A stretch of DNA of 64,000 nucleotides from Streptomyces antimycoticus (GTDB taxonomy: Bacteria; Actinomycetota; Actinomycetes; Streptomycetales; Streptomycetaceae). The notes under the pieces are model-generated. The model did no database searches and had not been told where the DNA came from. It saw nothing but the letters and a program-made list of their open reading frames with translations. Position 1 is the stretch's first letter. Each line of letters starts with the position of its first letter. The stretch covers positions 2,108,001 through 2,172,000 of the forward strand of contig NZ_BJHV01000001.1 of the NCBI RefSeq assembly GCF_005405925.1. Direction: 5' to 3'. The translations under genes were made by a program, and so were the position numbers. Positions 8,382-16,922 of this stretch are shown piece after piece.

Positions 8382-9218
8382 ATGAGCAACGACACCACTC
8401 TCGTCCTCGGCGCGACCGGCAAGACGGGTCGGCGGATCCTCGCGCGGTTGCGGCTGCGCGGCACGCCGGTGCGGGCCGCCTCCCGATCGAGCCGGACCCG
8501 GTTCGACTGGTCCGACCCCGGCGGCTGGGACGCGGCCCTGCGGGGTATCGCCGTCGCCTATGTGGTGGCGCCGCGCGTACCGGGCCCGGTGCACGAGTTC
8601 GTGGCCCGGGCCGAGGCCGCCGGAGTGCGGCGGCTGGTCCTGCTCTCCGGGCGCGGCTCCGATACCTGGGGCGACTCCTCGTTCGGCCTTGACATGCGCT
8701 CGGCCGAGGACGCCGTACGTGGCTCGGCGCTGGAGTGGACCGTCCTGCGGCCGTCGAACTTCGCCCAGAACTTCGACGAGGACGTCTTCCACGCCCCGCT
8801 GGTCGCCGGGGAGCTGGCGCTCCCGGCCGGCAAGGTTCCCGAGCCGTTCATCGACGCGGAGGACGTCGCCGACGCCGCGGCCGCGGTGCTGACCGAGACC
8901 GGCCGGCACGGCGGACGGATCTACGAGCTGACCGGGCCGCGTGCGCTCACCTTCGGTGAGGCCGTCGAGCTGATCTCCCGGGCGTCCGGGCGGCCCATCG
9001 CCTACCGGCAGGTCTCCCCCGCCGAGTACACCGCGGCACTGGTCGACGAGGGCGTGGGCGAGGAGGACGCCCACCACGTCGCCGAGATGTTCGTGCTGAT
9101 GGAACGCGGGCTGCTGGCCGGGACGACGGATGACCTCGCCACCGTCCTGGGACGGGCGCCCCGGACCTTTGAGGACTACGTCGCACGGGCCGCGGCGGCG
9201 GGAGCCTGGGGGCGATGA
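8382..9218 (+). CDS. NmrA-like NAD(P)H-binding protein
   Basis: 278 residues of the atypical SDR/NmrA family. The Rossmann motif LGATGKTGRRIL is at residues 8-19, followed by WTVLRPSNFAQNF and DVADAAAAVLTE, which are typical for NAD(P)H:quinone-reductase- or NmrA-like proteins. No canonical YxxxK is evident, so it may be a redox sensor or a reductase. It is divergent from the AraC gene; the intergenic space probably holds both promoters. Function cannot be narrowed from sequence alone. Confidence 0.88.
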   Translation: MSNDTTLVLGATGKTGRRILARLRLRGTPVRAASRSSRTRFDWSDPGGWDAALRGIAVAYVVAPRVPGPVHEFVARAEAAGVRRLVLLSGRGSDTWGDSSFGLDMRSAEDAVRGSALEWTVLRPSNFAQNFDEDVFHAPLVAGELALPAGKVPEPFIDAEDVADAAAAVLTETGRHGGRIYELTGPRALTFGEAVELISRASGRPIAYRQVSPAEYTAALVDEGVGEEDAHHVAEMFVLMERGLLAGTTDDLATVLGRAPRTFEDYVARAAAAGAWGR

Positions 9219-9332
9219 CCGCCCGGCGGCGGCCGAGCTGCCCGGCCATCGCCCTGGCCACACGATCAGAACGAGCCGGCGCCTCGTTCCGCGACCTCGA
9301 AACCATTCCCCTCACCCATCGGAAGGGCCGTG

Positions 9333-9764
9333 ATGAACACCGACGCCACTTCGCTGACCACTCAGGACCTCGAGTTCCTCCGGCGCCCCCTGTACGGGTT
9401 TCTGTCCGTGGCCGGGGGGCCGCTTCCGCCACAGCCCCGGCCGGTGTGGTTCGAGGCCACCGCCGAGGGCACGATCCAGCTGTTCACGGGCCCGGACACG
9501 CTCAAGGTGCGGCGCCTGCGCCGCGACCCCCGCGCCTCGATCGTGGTCGCCGCCCCGGTGGGTGAACGCGAGCGCTGGCTGTCGGTCGCCGGCCGCACCA
9601 CGGTGGAAACCGACGGAGCACACGACCTGGCCGCCCGCCTGGCCGCGCGCTACTGGGACCTGGACGACGACCCGGCCCGCGCCGAAGACCTCGCCGGGAT
9701 CCTGGCCGAGGACTGGGTCCGTGTCGTGATCCACCCGGAGACCGTGAGCCGCTACGCGTTCTGA
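9333..9764 (+). CDS. PPOX-fold (F420/FMN-dependent) family protein
   Basis: 143 residues of the pyridoxamine-5'-phosphate-oxidase-like split-barrel fold (DLEFLRRPLYGFLSVAGGPL, PVWFEATAEGTIQLFTG, LKVRRLRRDPRASIVVAAPV). Such small actinomycete proteins bind F420 or FMN/haem and reduce varied substrates. ATG 9333 has a clear GGAAGGG ribosome site at 9321-9327; the preceding GTG is also in frame. It lies 114 bp after the NmrA-like gene on the same strand and could be co-transcribed. Substrate unknown. Confidence 0.85.
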   Translation: MNTDATSLTTQDLEFLRRPLYGFLSVAGGPLPPQPRPVWFEATAEGTIQLFTGPDTLKVRRLRRDPRASIVVAAPVGERERWLSVAGRTTVETDGAHDLAARLAARYWDLDDDPARAEDLAGILAEDWVRVVIHPETVSRYAF

Positions 9765-9789
9765 CCTCCGCGACACCTCTCGGCAGAGC

Positions 9790-9969
9790 ACCGAGGAACT
9801 CGGTCCAGGGGATCTCGGGGACGAGACCCTGTAGGCGTGGAGCGCGCTGTCCGCTCCGTGGGACATCCTCGACCTCATCAAGAGTGGACGTACCGAGGAT
9901 GAGGTGGCCAGCCGCCTCGTGGGCGCCCTGCGCGGCGCCCTGACCGGCTGGTCCGCCCCCAGCCCCTAA
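9790..9969 (+). pseudogene. Unidentified gene remnant with in-frame TAG
   Basis: The plus frame reads TEELGPGDLGDETL, then TAG (9832-9834), then AWSALSAPWDILDLIKSGRT and a further 24 codons to TAA 9967-9969. Composition and helix-like pattern on both sides of the TAG suggest one protein C-terminus carrying a nonsense mutation. I do not recognise the family. There is no start region. It fills the space between the PPOX gene and gdhA. Confidence 0.35.
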
Positions 9970-10025
9970 TCTGGGCGCGGCAACCGCACGACCCACGGAT
10001 CCACACCCGGCTCGCCCTCACCTGA

Positions 10026-11387
<1,362 letters not shown>

Positions 11388-11420
11388 GGCACGGGCGCAC
11401 CCGACAGCGCACACGACGTT

Positions 11421-11462
11421 CGCACACGAAGGCAATTTCATCAGGGCTTGCCTTCGTGTGCG
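11421..11462. terminator. 15-bp perfect inverted repeat after gdhA
   Basis: Arms CGCACACGAAGGCAA (11421-11435) and TTGCCTTCGTGTGCG (11448-11462) enclose a 12-nt loop. It starts 34 bp after the gdhA stop and ends 25 bp before the next ATG. It could be the gdhA terminator. Because it also sits where the promoter of the aldo/keto reductase gene should be, an operator role is possible. Confidence 0.6.
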
Positions 11463-11486
11463 CTCCAACTCCTACTGTCCCCGGGC

Positions 11487-12482
11487 ATGGAGACCACGGC
11501 GCACAACAGAACACTGGGTCGCAGCGGCATCGAGGTGAGCGCTCTCGGCTTCGGCTGCTGGGCCATCGGCGGTGAGTGGCAGTCCGCCGACGGACAGCCA
11601 CTGGGCTGGGGCAAGGTCGACGACGAGGAGTCCGTACGGGCGATTCAGCGCGCGCTCGACCTCGGCGTCACCTTCTTCGACACCGCCGACGCGTACGGCA
11701 CCGGCCACAGCGAACGCCTCCTCGGCCGCGCTCTCGGCAAGCACCGCACCGACGTCGTCATCGCGACGAAATGGGGCAACCTCTTCGACGAGCGGACCCG
11801 CATCTGCGACGGGCAGGACGACTCCCCGGAACACCTACGCCGCGCCCTGACCGCCTCTCTGCGGCGCCTGAACACGGACCACGTCGACCTGTACCAGCTC
11901 CACATTTCCGACGCCGACCCCGAACGCGCCGCCCAACTCCGGGATATCTGCGAGGAGTTGGTGGGCGAGGGCCTGATCCGCGCGTACGCCTGGAGCACGG
12001 ATGACCCCGCCCGGGCCGCCGTCTTCGCCCAGGGGCCGCACTGCGCGGCCGTCCAGCACCGCCTGAACATCCTCCAGGACGCGCCCGAACTCCTGGCCCT
12101 CTGCGCCGAGTCGGACCTCGCCAGCATCAACCGCAGCCCCCTCGCCATGGGACTGCTCACCGGCAAACACACCGCCGGCCGCGCCCTGGACAACGCGGAC
12201 ATCCGCAACGCGCCCCCCGCCTGGCTGCCGGGCTTCCTCGCGAACACGGGCGCGGACCCGGCCTGGCTCCAGCGCGTCGACGCCCTGCGGTCCATCCTCA
12301 CCAGCGACGGCCGCACCCTCGCCCAGGGCGCCCTCGCCTGGATCTGGGCCCGCAGCCCGCGGACGATCCCGATCCCCGGTTTCCGTACGGTCGCCCAGGC
12401 CGAGGAGAACGCGGGCGCCATCGCGAAGGGGCCGCTCACCGCCGGGCAGATGGTCGACGTCGACCGGATCCTGGGGCGCTGA
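11487..12482 (+). CDS. Aldo/keto reductase
   Basis: 331 residues forming the AKR (alpha/beta)8 barrel. The catalytic tetrad can be placed: Asp and Tyr in FFDTADAYGTGHSE, Lys in VIATKWGN and His in VDLYQLHISD. The C-terminal NADPH site is represented by IPIPGFRTVAQAEENAGA. ATG 11487 starts 25 bp after the inverted repeat; no strong Shine-Dalgarno is visible. Such proteins reduce aldehydes and ketones with NADPH. The short spacing to the repeat hints that it has its own controlled promoter. Confidence 0.93.
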   Translation: METTAHNRTLGRSGIEVSALGFGCWAIGGEWQSADGQPLGWGKVDDEESVRAIQRALDLGVTFFDTADAYGTGHSERLLGRALGKHRTDVVIATKWGNLFDERTRICDGQDDSPEHLRRALTASLRRLNTDHVDLYQLHISDADPERAAQLRDICEELVGEGLIRAYAWSTDDPARAAVFAQGPHCAAVQHRLNILQDAPELLALCAESDLASINRSPLAMGLLTGKHTAGRALDNADIRNAPPAWLPGFLANTGADPAWLQRVDALRSILTSDGRTLAQGALAWIWARSPRTIPIPGFRTVAQAEENAGAIAKGPLTAGQMVDVDRILGR

Positions 12483-12585
12483 GCGGGACCCCGGCCGGGC
12501 GGCGGCAGAAGGCCCACGGCGCGACATAGGGCGCGTTCGACTTCTTCAGGCGAACCTCGCCGTGGCGCTGTTCTTGCTTCATCTC

Positions 12586-12614
12586 TTGACGTGTCTGGTT
12601 CAGACCTTTAGCTT
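12586..12614 (+). promoter_or_regulatory. Promoter with DasR-like (dre) site
   Basis: TTGACG (12586-12591), a 17-bp spacer and TAGCTT (from 12609) form a candidate promoter. The spacer holds TGGTTCAGACCT (12596-12607), one base away from the TGGTCCAGACCT repeats known from Streptomyces chitinase promoters and close to the DasR-responsive element TGGTCTAGACCA. It lies about 155 bp upstream of the ThuA-like gene. DasR is a GntR-family repressor relieved by glucosamine phosphates; its action here is inference. Confidence 0.5.
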
Positions 12615-12750
12615 CACCCATCGCCCGTCTGCGAAAAGCCGTGCCTCTGCGATGGTGGACAAACCCGCTCCGCAGCTGTGTCGGCGTTGGCCGTCGGTGT
12701 CCAGATCCCCCACCCGTGACAGCGGCAACATCCGTCAGCGAGGAGCGCAC

Positions 12751-13662
12751 ATGCAGGAGAGCAGAGACATCAGATCGCCCAGGACGGCATCCGTGGCCAT
12801 ACGGCTGCTGGTGCTGTTGGCCACGCTGCTGGGCCTGGCGGTCGCCCCCGTCCACGCGACGGCGCGCAGCGAGGCCGCGCCGTTCAAGGTCTTGGCCTTG
12901 TACAACGGAACGTGGGACGCCGCCCATATCAACTTCGTCCATGAAGCGAACGAGTGGTTCCCCCAGCAGGCGGAACAGAACGGCTTCACCTACACGGCGA
13001 GCAACAACTGGAACCTGCTCGCCGACGGCGGGGTCGACGAGTACAAGGTGGTGCTGTTCCTCGACGACCTGCCGCAGACCTCCGCCCAACGTGCCGGTTT
13101 CGAGCGCTATATGCGCGGGGGTGGCGCCTGGATGGGGTTCCACGTGGCGGCCTTCACCACCGAGGCGCAGAGCTGGCCCTGGTACCACAATGAGTTCCTC
13201 GGCACCGGCAACTTCAAGTCCAACACCTGGGGACCGACCACGGCCACCCTGAAGGTCGAGGACCGCACACACCCGTCCACCGAGGCCCTGCCCGCCACCT
13301 TCACCTCGTCGGTCAGCGAGTGGTACAGCTGGTCCAACGACCTGCGGCAGAACCCTGACATCAAGATCCTGGCCTCCGTCGACCCGAGCAGCTTCCCGCT
13401 CGGCACCGACCCCAACCAGACCTGGTACAGCGGCTATTACCCGATCCTGTGGACGAACAGCAAGTACAAGATGCTGTACGCGAACTTCGGCCACAACGCG
13501 ATGGACTACGACACCAACACCGCCCTGTCGTCCACCTTCGCGAGCGAGACACAGAACCGCTTCCTCCTCGACGGCCTGAAGTGGCTCGGCGGCGCAGGCG
13601 GCGCCCAGTCACCGGCCGCCTCCACCTCCGAATCCGCCCGGACGGCCATGAGCCAGAAGTAG
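12751..13662 (+). CDS. Secreted ThuA-like domain protein
   Basis: 303 residues. The N-terminus is a Sec signal peptide (RTASVAIRLLVLLATLLGLA with an AxA-type site near VHATA), followed by a ThuA (trehalose-utilisation / glutamine-amidotransferase-like) domain: FKVLALYNGTWDAAHINFVH, VVLFLDDLPQTSAQRAGFER, GGAWMGFHVAAF and YANFGHNAMDY. ThuA-like domains occur in sugar catabolism and in secreted polysaccharide-active proteins; no catalytic mechanism can be assigned here. ATG 12751 follows AGGAGCG. The candidate DasR site in its promoter suggests control by amino-sugar status. A strong hairpin follows the gene. Confidence 0.85.
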   Translation: MQESRDIRSPRTASVAIRLLVLLATLLGLAVAPVHATARSEAAPFKVLALYNGTWDAAHINFVHEANEWFPQQAEQNGFTYTASNNWNLLADGGVDEYKVVLFLDDLPQTSAQRAGFERYMRGGGAWMGFHVAAFTTEAQSWPWYHNEFLGTGNFKSNTWGPTTATLKVEDRTHPSTEALPATFTSSVSEWYSWSNDLRQNPDIKILASVDPSSFPLGTDPNQTWYSGYYPILWTNSKYKMLYANFGHNAMDYDTNTALSSTFASETQNRFLLDGLKWLGGAGGAQSPAASTSESARTAMSQK

Positions 13663-13725
13663 ACCCGCGCCATCAAGAAACCGCGGGGACACCCCGGGAG
13701 CCCGACTCCCGCCCACCCCCGCCCA

Positions 13726-13751
13726 GGCCGCCCCGGAAATCCGGGGCGGCC
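13726..13751 (+). terminator. Terminator hairpin after the ThuA-like gene
   Basis: A perfect 12-bp stem (GGCCGCCCCGGA / TCCGGGGCGGCC) with a 2-nt formal loop, followed by a short T-containing run (CGTTT). It begins 64 bp after the ThuA-like stop codon. Confidence 0.75.
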
Positions 13752-13781
13752 GCCTTCGTTTCCGGCTGACACAACGGCACC

Positions 13782-13845
13782 TTAGCAACGCTATACATGC
13801 TGCCGAGGCTAGATCTATCGTCACCGTCATCACTAGCACCGCTAG
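13782..13845. promoter_or_regulatory. Pair of TAGC-N3-GCTA operators, 51 bp apart
   Basis: TTAGCaacGCTAT (13782-13794) and CTAGCaccGCTAG (13833-13845). The second is identical to the site at 41336-41348 upstream of the DUF1772/TetR divergon, and the 51-bp offset between the two sites is the same at both loci. The flanking AATCAC and TCTATCGTC also match. I read this as a copy of that control region whose genes have been lost. Confidence 0.7.
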
Positions 13846-13885
13846 GAATCACTGCGGGCGCTGTCACCGAGGGGGAAGCAATCTG

Positions 13886-13930
13886 ATGGTCACGAATGTC
13901 GCCATCAGCGTGCTCCTGCTCGTCGCGTAA
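13886..13930 (+). pseudogene. Truncated start of a DUF1772-like gene
   Basis: ATG followed by only 13 codons (VTNVAISVLLLVA) and TAA. A GAGGGGGAAG ribosome-like sequence precedes it. Position relative to the operator pair mirrors that of the DUF1772 gene at 41304, and the hydrophobic opening fits a membrane protein start. The rest of the gene is absent, so it is most likely a relic; a 14-residue peptide cannot be excluded. Confidence 0.4.
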
Positions 13931-13986
13931 CCGCGGGCGGCGGCGCCACGGGAACCGGGTGCGGATTCCGCGTCACCTGATACCCC

Positions 13987-13999
13987 AGTGATGATCACT
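13987..13999. promoter_or_regulatory. AGTGATgATCACT palindrome upstream of cyclase gene
   Basis: A perfect 6-bp inverted repeat around one base, 103 bp before the cyclase ATG. It is a plausible operator for the two-gene cyclase/TPP operon; no dedicated regulator gene is adjacent. Confidence 0.35.
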
Positions 14000-14101
14000 C
14001 GGGTAGAGTCCCTGCACCTGCGGACCCCGCCAGGCCGCTACGACCTGCAGTGACGCATTGATGCACGGCACACGATCAGCCCTCATGCGCAGGAGGCCGT
14101 C

Positions 14102-14887
14102 ATGTCCCCCCAATCCGTCCTCGCCGCCCTGACCACCGGGTTGCGAAGTGGTGCGATCGAAGTCGTCGACCTCACCTCGCCCCTGTCGTCCTCAACGCCG
14201 GTGATCCAGCTGCCCTCCGAGTTCGGCCAGACCGCGGTGTTCGAGCTGGAGGAGATCAGCAGGTACGACAACCGGGGACCGGCCTGGTACTGGAACAACT
14301 TCCGCAGTGGTGAGCACACGGGCACCCACTTCGACGCGCCGAACCACTGGGTCACCGGGAAGGACCTCACCGACGTGGCGTCGGTGCCGGCAGGCCGGCT
14401 GATCGCACCGGCGGCCGTGCTGGACTTCTCCGCCGAGGCGGGGGCGGACCCCGACTTCCTGGTCGAGGTGGAGCATGTGAAGGCATGGGAGGCCGAGAAC
14501 GGGCCGCTGCCCGAGGGGGGCTGGCTGCTGGTGCGTACCGGGTGGGACGCCCGCTCGCACGCGCAGGAGCCGTTCCTCAACGCCGACGCGAGCGGGCCGC
14601 ACACCCCTGGCCTGTCGCCGGAATGCGCTCGGTGGGTGGCGGAGGAGTCACCGGTGATCGGGCTGGGTGTCGAAACGGTGGGCACCGACGCCGGACAGGC
14701 GCCTTCGTTCGACCCGGCCTTCCCGTGTCACTCCTATCTCATGGGCAGTGACAAGTACGGGCTGACGCAGTTGCAGAACCTCTCGGCGCTGCCGCCGACC
14801 GGCGCGGTCATCATCGCGGGGCCGTTGCCCATCGTCACCGGGTCCGGTGCTCCGGCGCGGGTGCTCGCGCTGGTGGAGCGCTCATGA
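14102..14887 (+). CDS. Cyclase family protein (kynurenine-formamidase-like metal hydrolase)
   Basis: 261 residues. The family signature HTGTHFDAPNHW carries the metal-binding His/Asp pattern of the cyclase/KynB superfamily, which hydrolyses amide or lactone bonds (for example N-formylkynurenine). A second conserved stretch is GVETVGTDAGQAPSFDPAFP near residue 195. AGGAGG lies just upstream of ATG 14102. Its stop overlaps the start of the TPP-enzyme gene (ATGA at 14884-14887), so the two are probably translated together. The pairing suggests a pathway in which a ring-opened or hydrolysed 2-oxo acid feeds the TPP enzyme; the exact substrate is unknown. Confidence 0.88.
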   Translation: MSPQSVLAALTTGLRSGAIEVVDLTSPLSSSTPVIQLPSEFGQTAVFELEEISRYDNRGPAWYWNNFRSGEHTGTHFDAPNHWVTGKDLTDVASVPAGRLIAPAAVLDFSAEAGADPDFLVEVEHVKAWEAENGPLPEGGWLLVRTGWDARSHAQEPFLNADASGPHTPGLSPECARWVAEESPVIGLGVETVGTDAGQAPSFDPAFPCHSYLMGSDKYGLTQLQNLSALPPTGAVIIAGPLPIVTGSGAPARVLALVERS

Positions 14888-16524
14888 AGGTCGCGGAAGC
14901 CGTTGGCCGGGCGTTGTCCGCGGCAGGCGTCGACCATGTATTCGGCGTGGTCGGCTCGGGCAACTTCCACCTGACCAATGCCATGGTGGCGGCCGGTTCC
15001 CGGTTCGTCGCCGCACGCCATGAAGGCGGCGCGGCCACCATGGCCGATGCCTACGCGCGGATGAGCGGCACGGTGGCCGCGCTGACCGTGCATCAGGGGT
15101 GCGGACTGACGAACGCCATCACCGGTATCGGCGAGGCGGCCAAGAGCCGTACGCCCCTCCTGGTGCTGGCGGCCGAAGCCACCGAGCCGAGGTCCAACTT
15201 CTTTGTCGACCAAGAGGCGCTGGCGCATGCGGTGGGCGCGGTCGCGGCGCGTGTGACGTCGGCGGAGGACGCGGTCGAGCAGGCATGCGCCGCGGTGCGA
15301 CGAGCCCTGCACGAACGGCGCACCGTGCTGCTCAACCTCCCGTTGGACGTGCAGACCCTGGACGCGTCCGACGAGGCGCCGACCGTGGCCGCGCCACCGC
15401 CCGAACGGACCGCGGTCGAGCCGGTAACGGACGACGTGGCGGCGTTGGCGCAGGTGCTCGAGCGATCACAGCGTCCGGTCTTCGTGGCCGGCCGGGGATC
15501 GCGCACATCCGGCGCCCGAGATGCCCTGACGGCGCTCGCCGAGCGCCACGGTGCGCTGCTGGCCACGTCGGCCATCGCCCGCGGACTGTTCCACGACGAC
15601 CCGTGGTCGCTCGACGTGTCCGGCGGCTTCTCGTCCCCCCTCACGGCAGAGCTGATCCAGGGGGCGGACCTCATCGTGGGCTGGGGCTGCGCGCTGAATA
15701 TGTGGACGATGCGCCACGGTCGGCTGATCGGCTCGGACACCACCGTCGTACAGGTCGACGACGACACCTCGGCGCTCGGTGCGCACCGGGCGGTGCACCT
15801 CGGCGTCACCGGCGATGTGGAACTCACGGCCCGGCAGGTGCTCGATACGCCCGGACGGCAACGGCAGGGCTACCGGACCGCCGACATCGGGGCGGCCATC
15901 GCCGCACGGGTGCGGTGGCGGGATGTGCCGTACGAGGACGAGAGCAGCCGTGAACGGATCGACCCGAGGACGCTGAGCATCGCGCTCGACGACATCCTCC
16001 CCGCCGAGCGGGTGATGGGCGTGGACTCCGGAAACTTCATGGGCTACCCGACCATGTACCTGGCCGTGCCGGACCACAACAGCCTGTGCTTCACCCAGGC
16101 GTTCCAGTCGATCGGCCTGGGTCTTGCGACGGCCATCGGGGCGGCGCTGGCGCGGCCGGACCGGCTGCCCGTGGCCGCGCTCGGCGACGGCGGTGCGCTG
16201 ATGAGCGCCGCCGAACTCGACACGGTGCGCCGTCTCGGGCTGCCGATGGTGGTCGTCGTCTACAACGACGACGCCTACGGAGCGGAGGTGCACCACTTCA
16301 AGCCCGGTGGATATCCGCTCGATACGGTCGAGTTCCCGCCGACGGACATCGCCGCCGTGGCGCGAGGGTACGGCTTCGAAGCGGTGACCGTACGCACGCC
16401 CGCGGACCTCAAGGCCGTCGAGGACTGGGTTGCCGGACCACGATCCGCGCCCCTGCTCATCGATGCCAAGGTGGCCGGCGACCACGGGGCCTGGTGGCTG
16501 GAGGAGGCGTTCCGCGGCCACTGA
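14884..16524 (+). CDS. Thiamine-pyrophosphate-dependent enzyme, acetolactate-synthase-like
   Basis: 546 residues with the three-domain layout of the AHAS/benzoylformate-decarboxylase superfamily. The N-terminal Pyr domain has GVVGSGNFHLTNAM and the cofactor-activating glutamate in ARHEGGAATMADAYARMSG. The C-terminal PP domain has the ThDP motif ALGDGGALMSAAE ... VVVYNDDAYGAE. Such enzymes decarboxylate or ligate 2-oxo acids. It is translationally coupled to the cyclase gene. No regulatory subunit or FAD-specific partner is nearby, so a catabolic role is more likely than branched-chain amino-acid synthesis; that is inference. Confidence 0.9.
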   Translation: MKVAEAVGRALSAAGVDHVFGVVGSGNFHLTNAMVAAGSRFVAARHEGGAATMADAYARMSGTVAALTVHQGCGLTNAITGIGEAAKSRTPLLVLAAEATEPRSNFFVDQEALAHAVGAVAARVTSAEDAVEQACAAVRRALHERRTVLLNLPLDVQTLDASDEAPTVAAPPPERTAVEPVTDDVAALAQVLERSQRPVFVAGRGSRTSGARDALTALAERHGALLATSAIARGLFHDDPWSLDVSGGFSSPLTAELIQGADLIVGWGCALNMWTMRHGRLIGSDTTVVQVDDDTSALGAHRAVHLGVTGDVELTARQVLDTPGRQRQGYRTADIGAAIAARVRWRDVPYEDESSRERIDPRTLSIALDDILPAERVMGVDSGNFMGYPTMYLAVPDHNSLCFTQAFQSIGLGLATAIGAALARPDRLPVAALGDGGALMSAAELDTVRRLGLPMVVVVYNDDAYGAEVHHFKPGGYPLDTVEFPPTDIAAVARGYGFEAVTVRTPADLKAVEDWVAGPRSAPLLIDAKVAGDHGAWWLEEAFRGH

Positions 16525-16548
16525 GCCATCGGGACCCCGGACTCCTGG

Positions 16549-16788
16549 CTAGAACGGCATGCGGCCCCGGGCCCGCCGTCCGGCGGAGCCGCTGCGGCCG
16601 ACCGCCTTGGAGCTGCTGCGGAAGGGCTTGCTGAGGATCCGCCCCAGGATGCCGGGGGCCTTGCCGCCGGCGCGTGAGCCGACTCCCAGGGTGCGCTGGG
16701 TGCCCCGTTCGGGGTGCCGGGACAGGCGCGGGACCAGGAAGGCCAGCACGGCCAGGAGGACACAGATGCCAACAATGCCGAAAATCAT
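16549..16788 (-). CDS. DUF6411-like small membrane protein
   Basis: 79 residues: one N-terminal hydrophobic segment (GIVGICVLLAVLAFLVPRL) and a basic Gly/Ser-rich tail ending in GSAGRRARGRMPF. The RLSRHPERGTQRTLGVGSRA core matches, from memory, the DUF6411 family of Streptomyces membrane proteins. ATG 16788 has GAGGAG nine bases upstream. Role unknown; predicted cell membrane with a cytosolic tail. It converges on the TPP-enzyme gene. Confidence 0.75.
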   Translation of the reverse strand: MIFGIVGICVLLAVLAFLVPRLSRHPERGTQRTLGVGSRAGGKAPGILGRILSKPFRSSSKAVGRSGSAGRRARGRMPF

Positions 16789-16922
16789 GGCGAAGTACTC
16801 CTCATACGACGTGTGCCCGCCGAGTACCCCGCCCGCCCGACCGCATGCGCCGCCGCCCGGCCGACCGCGCCCGATGCGCTTTCGGTGTCGGCGCCGACTG
16901 GGTCGGCGCCGACACCGAGGGT

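Noticed and set aside
14734..15312. Minus-strand frame of 192 codons opposite the TPP-enzyme gene
   Set aside because: No recognisable motif; overlaps a gene with a complete ThDP-binding pattern.
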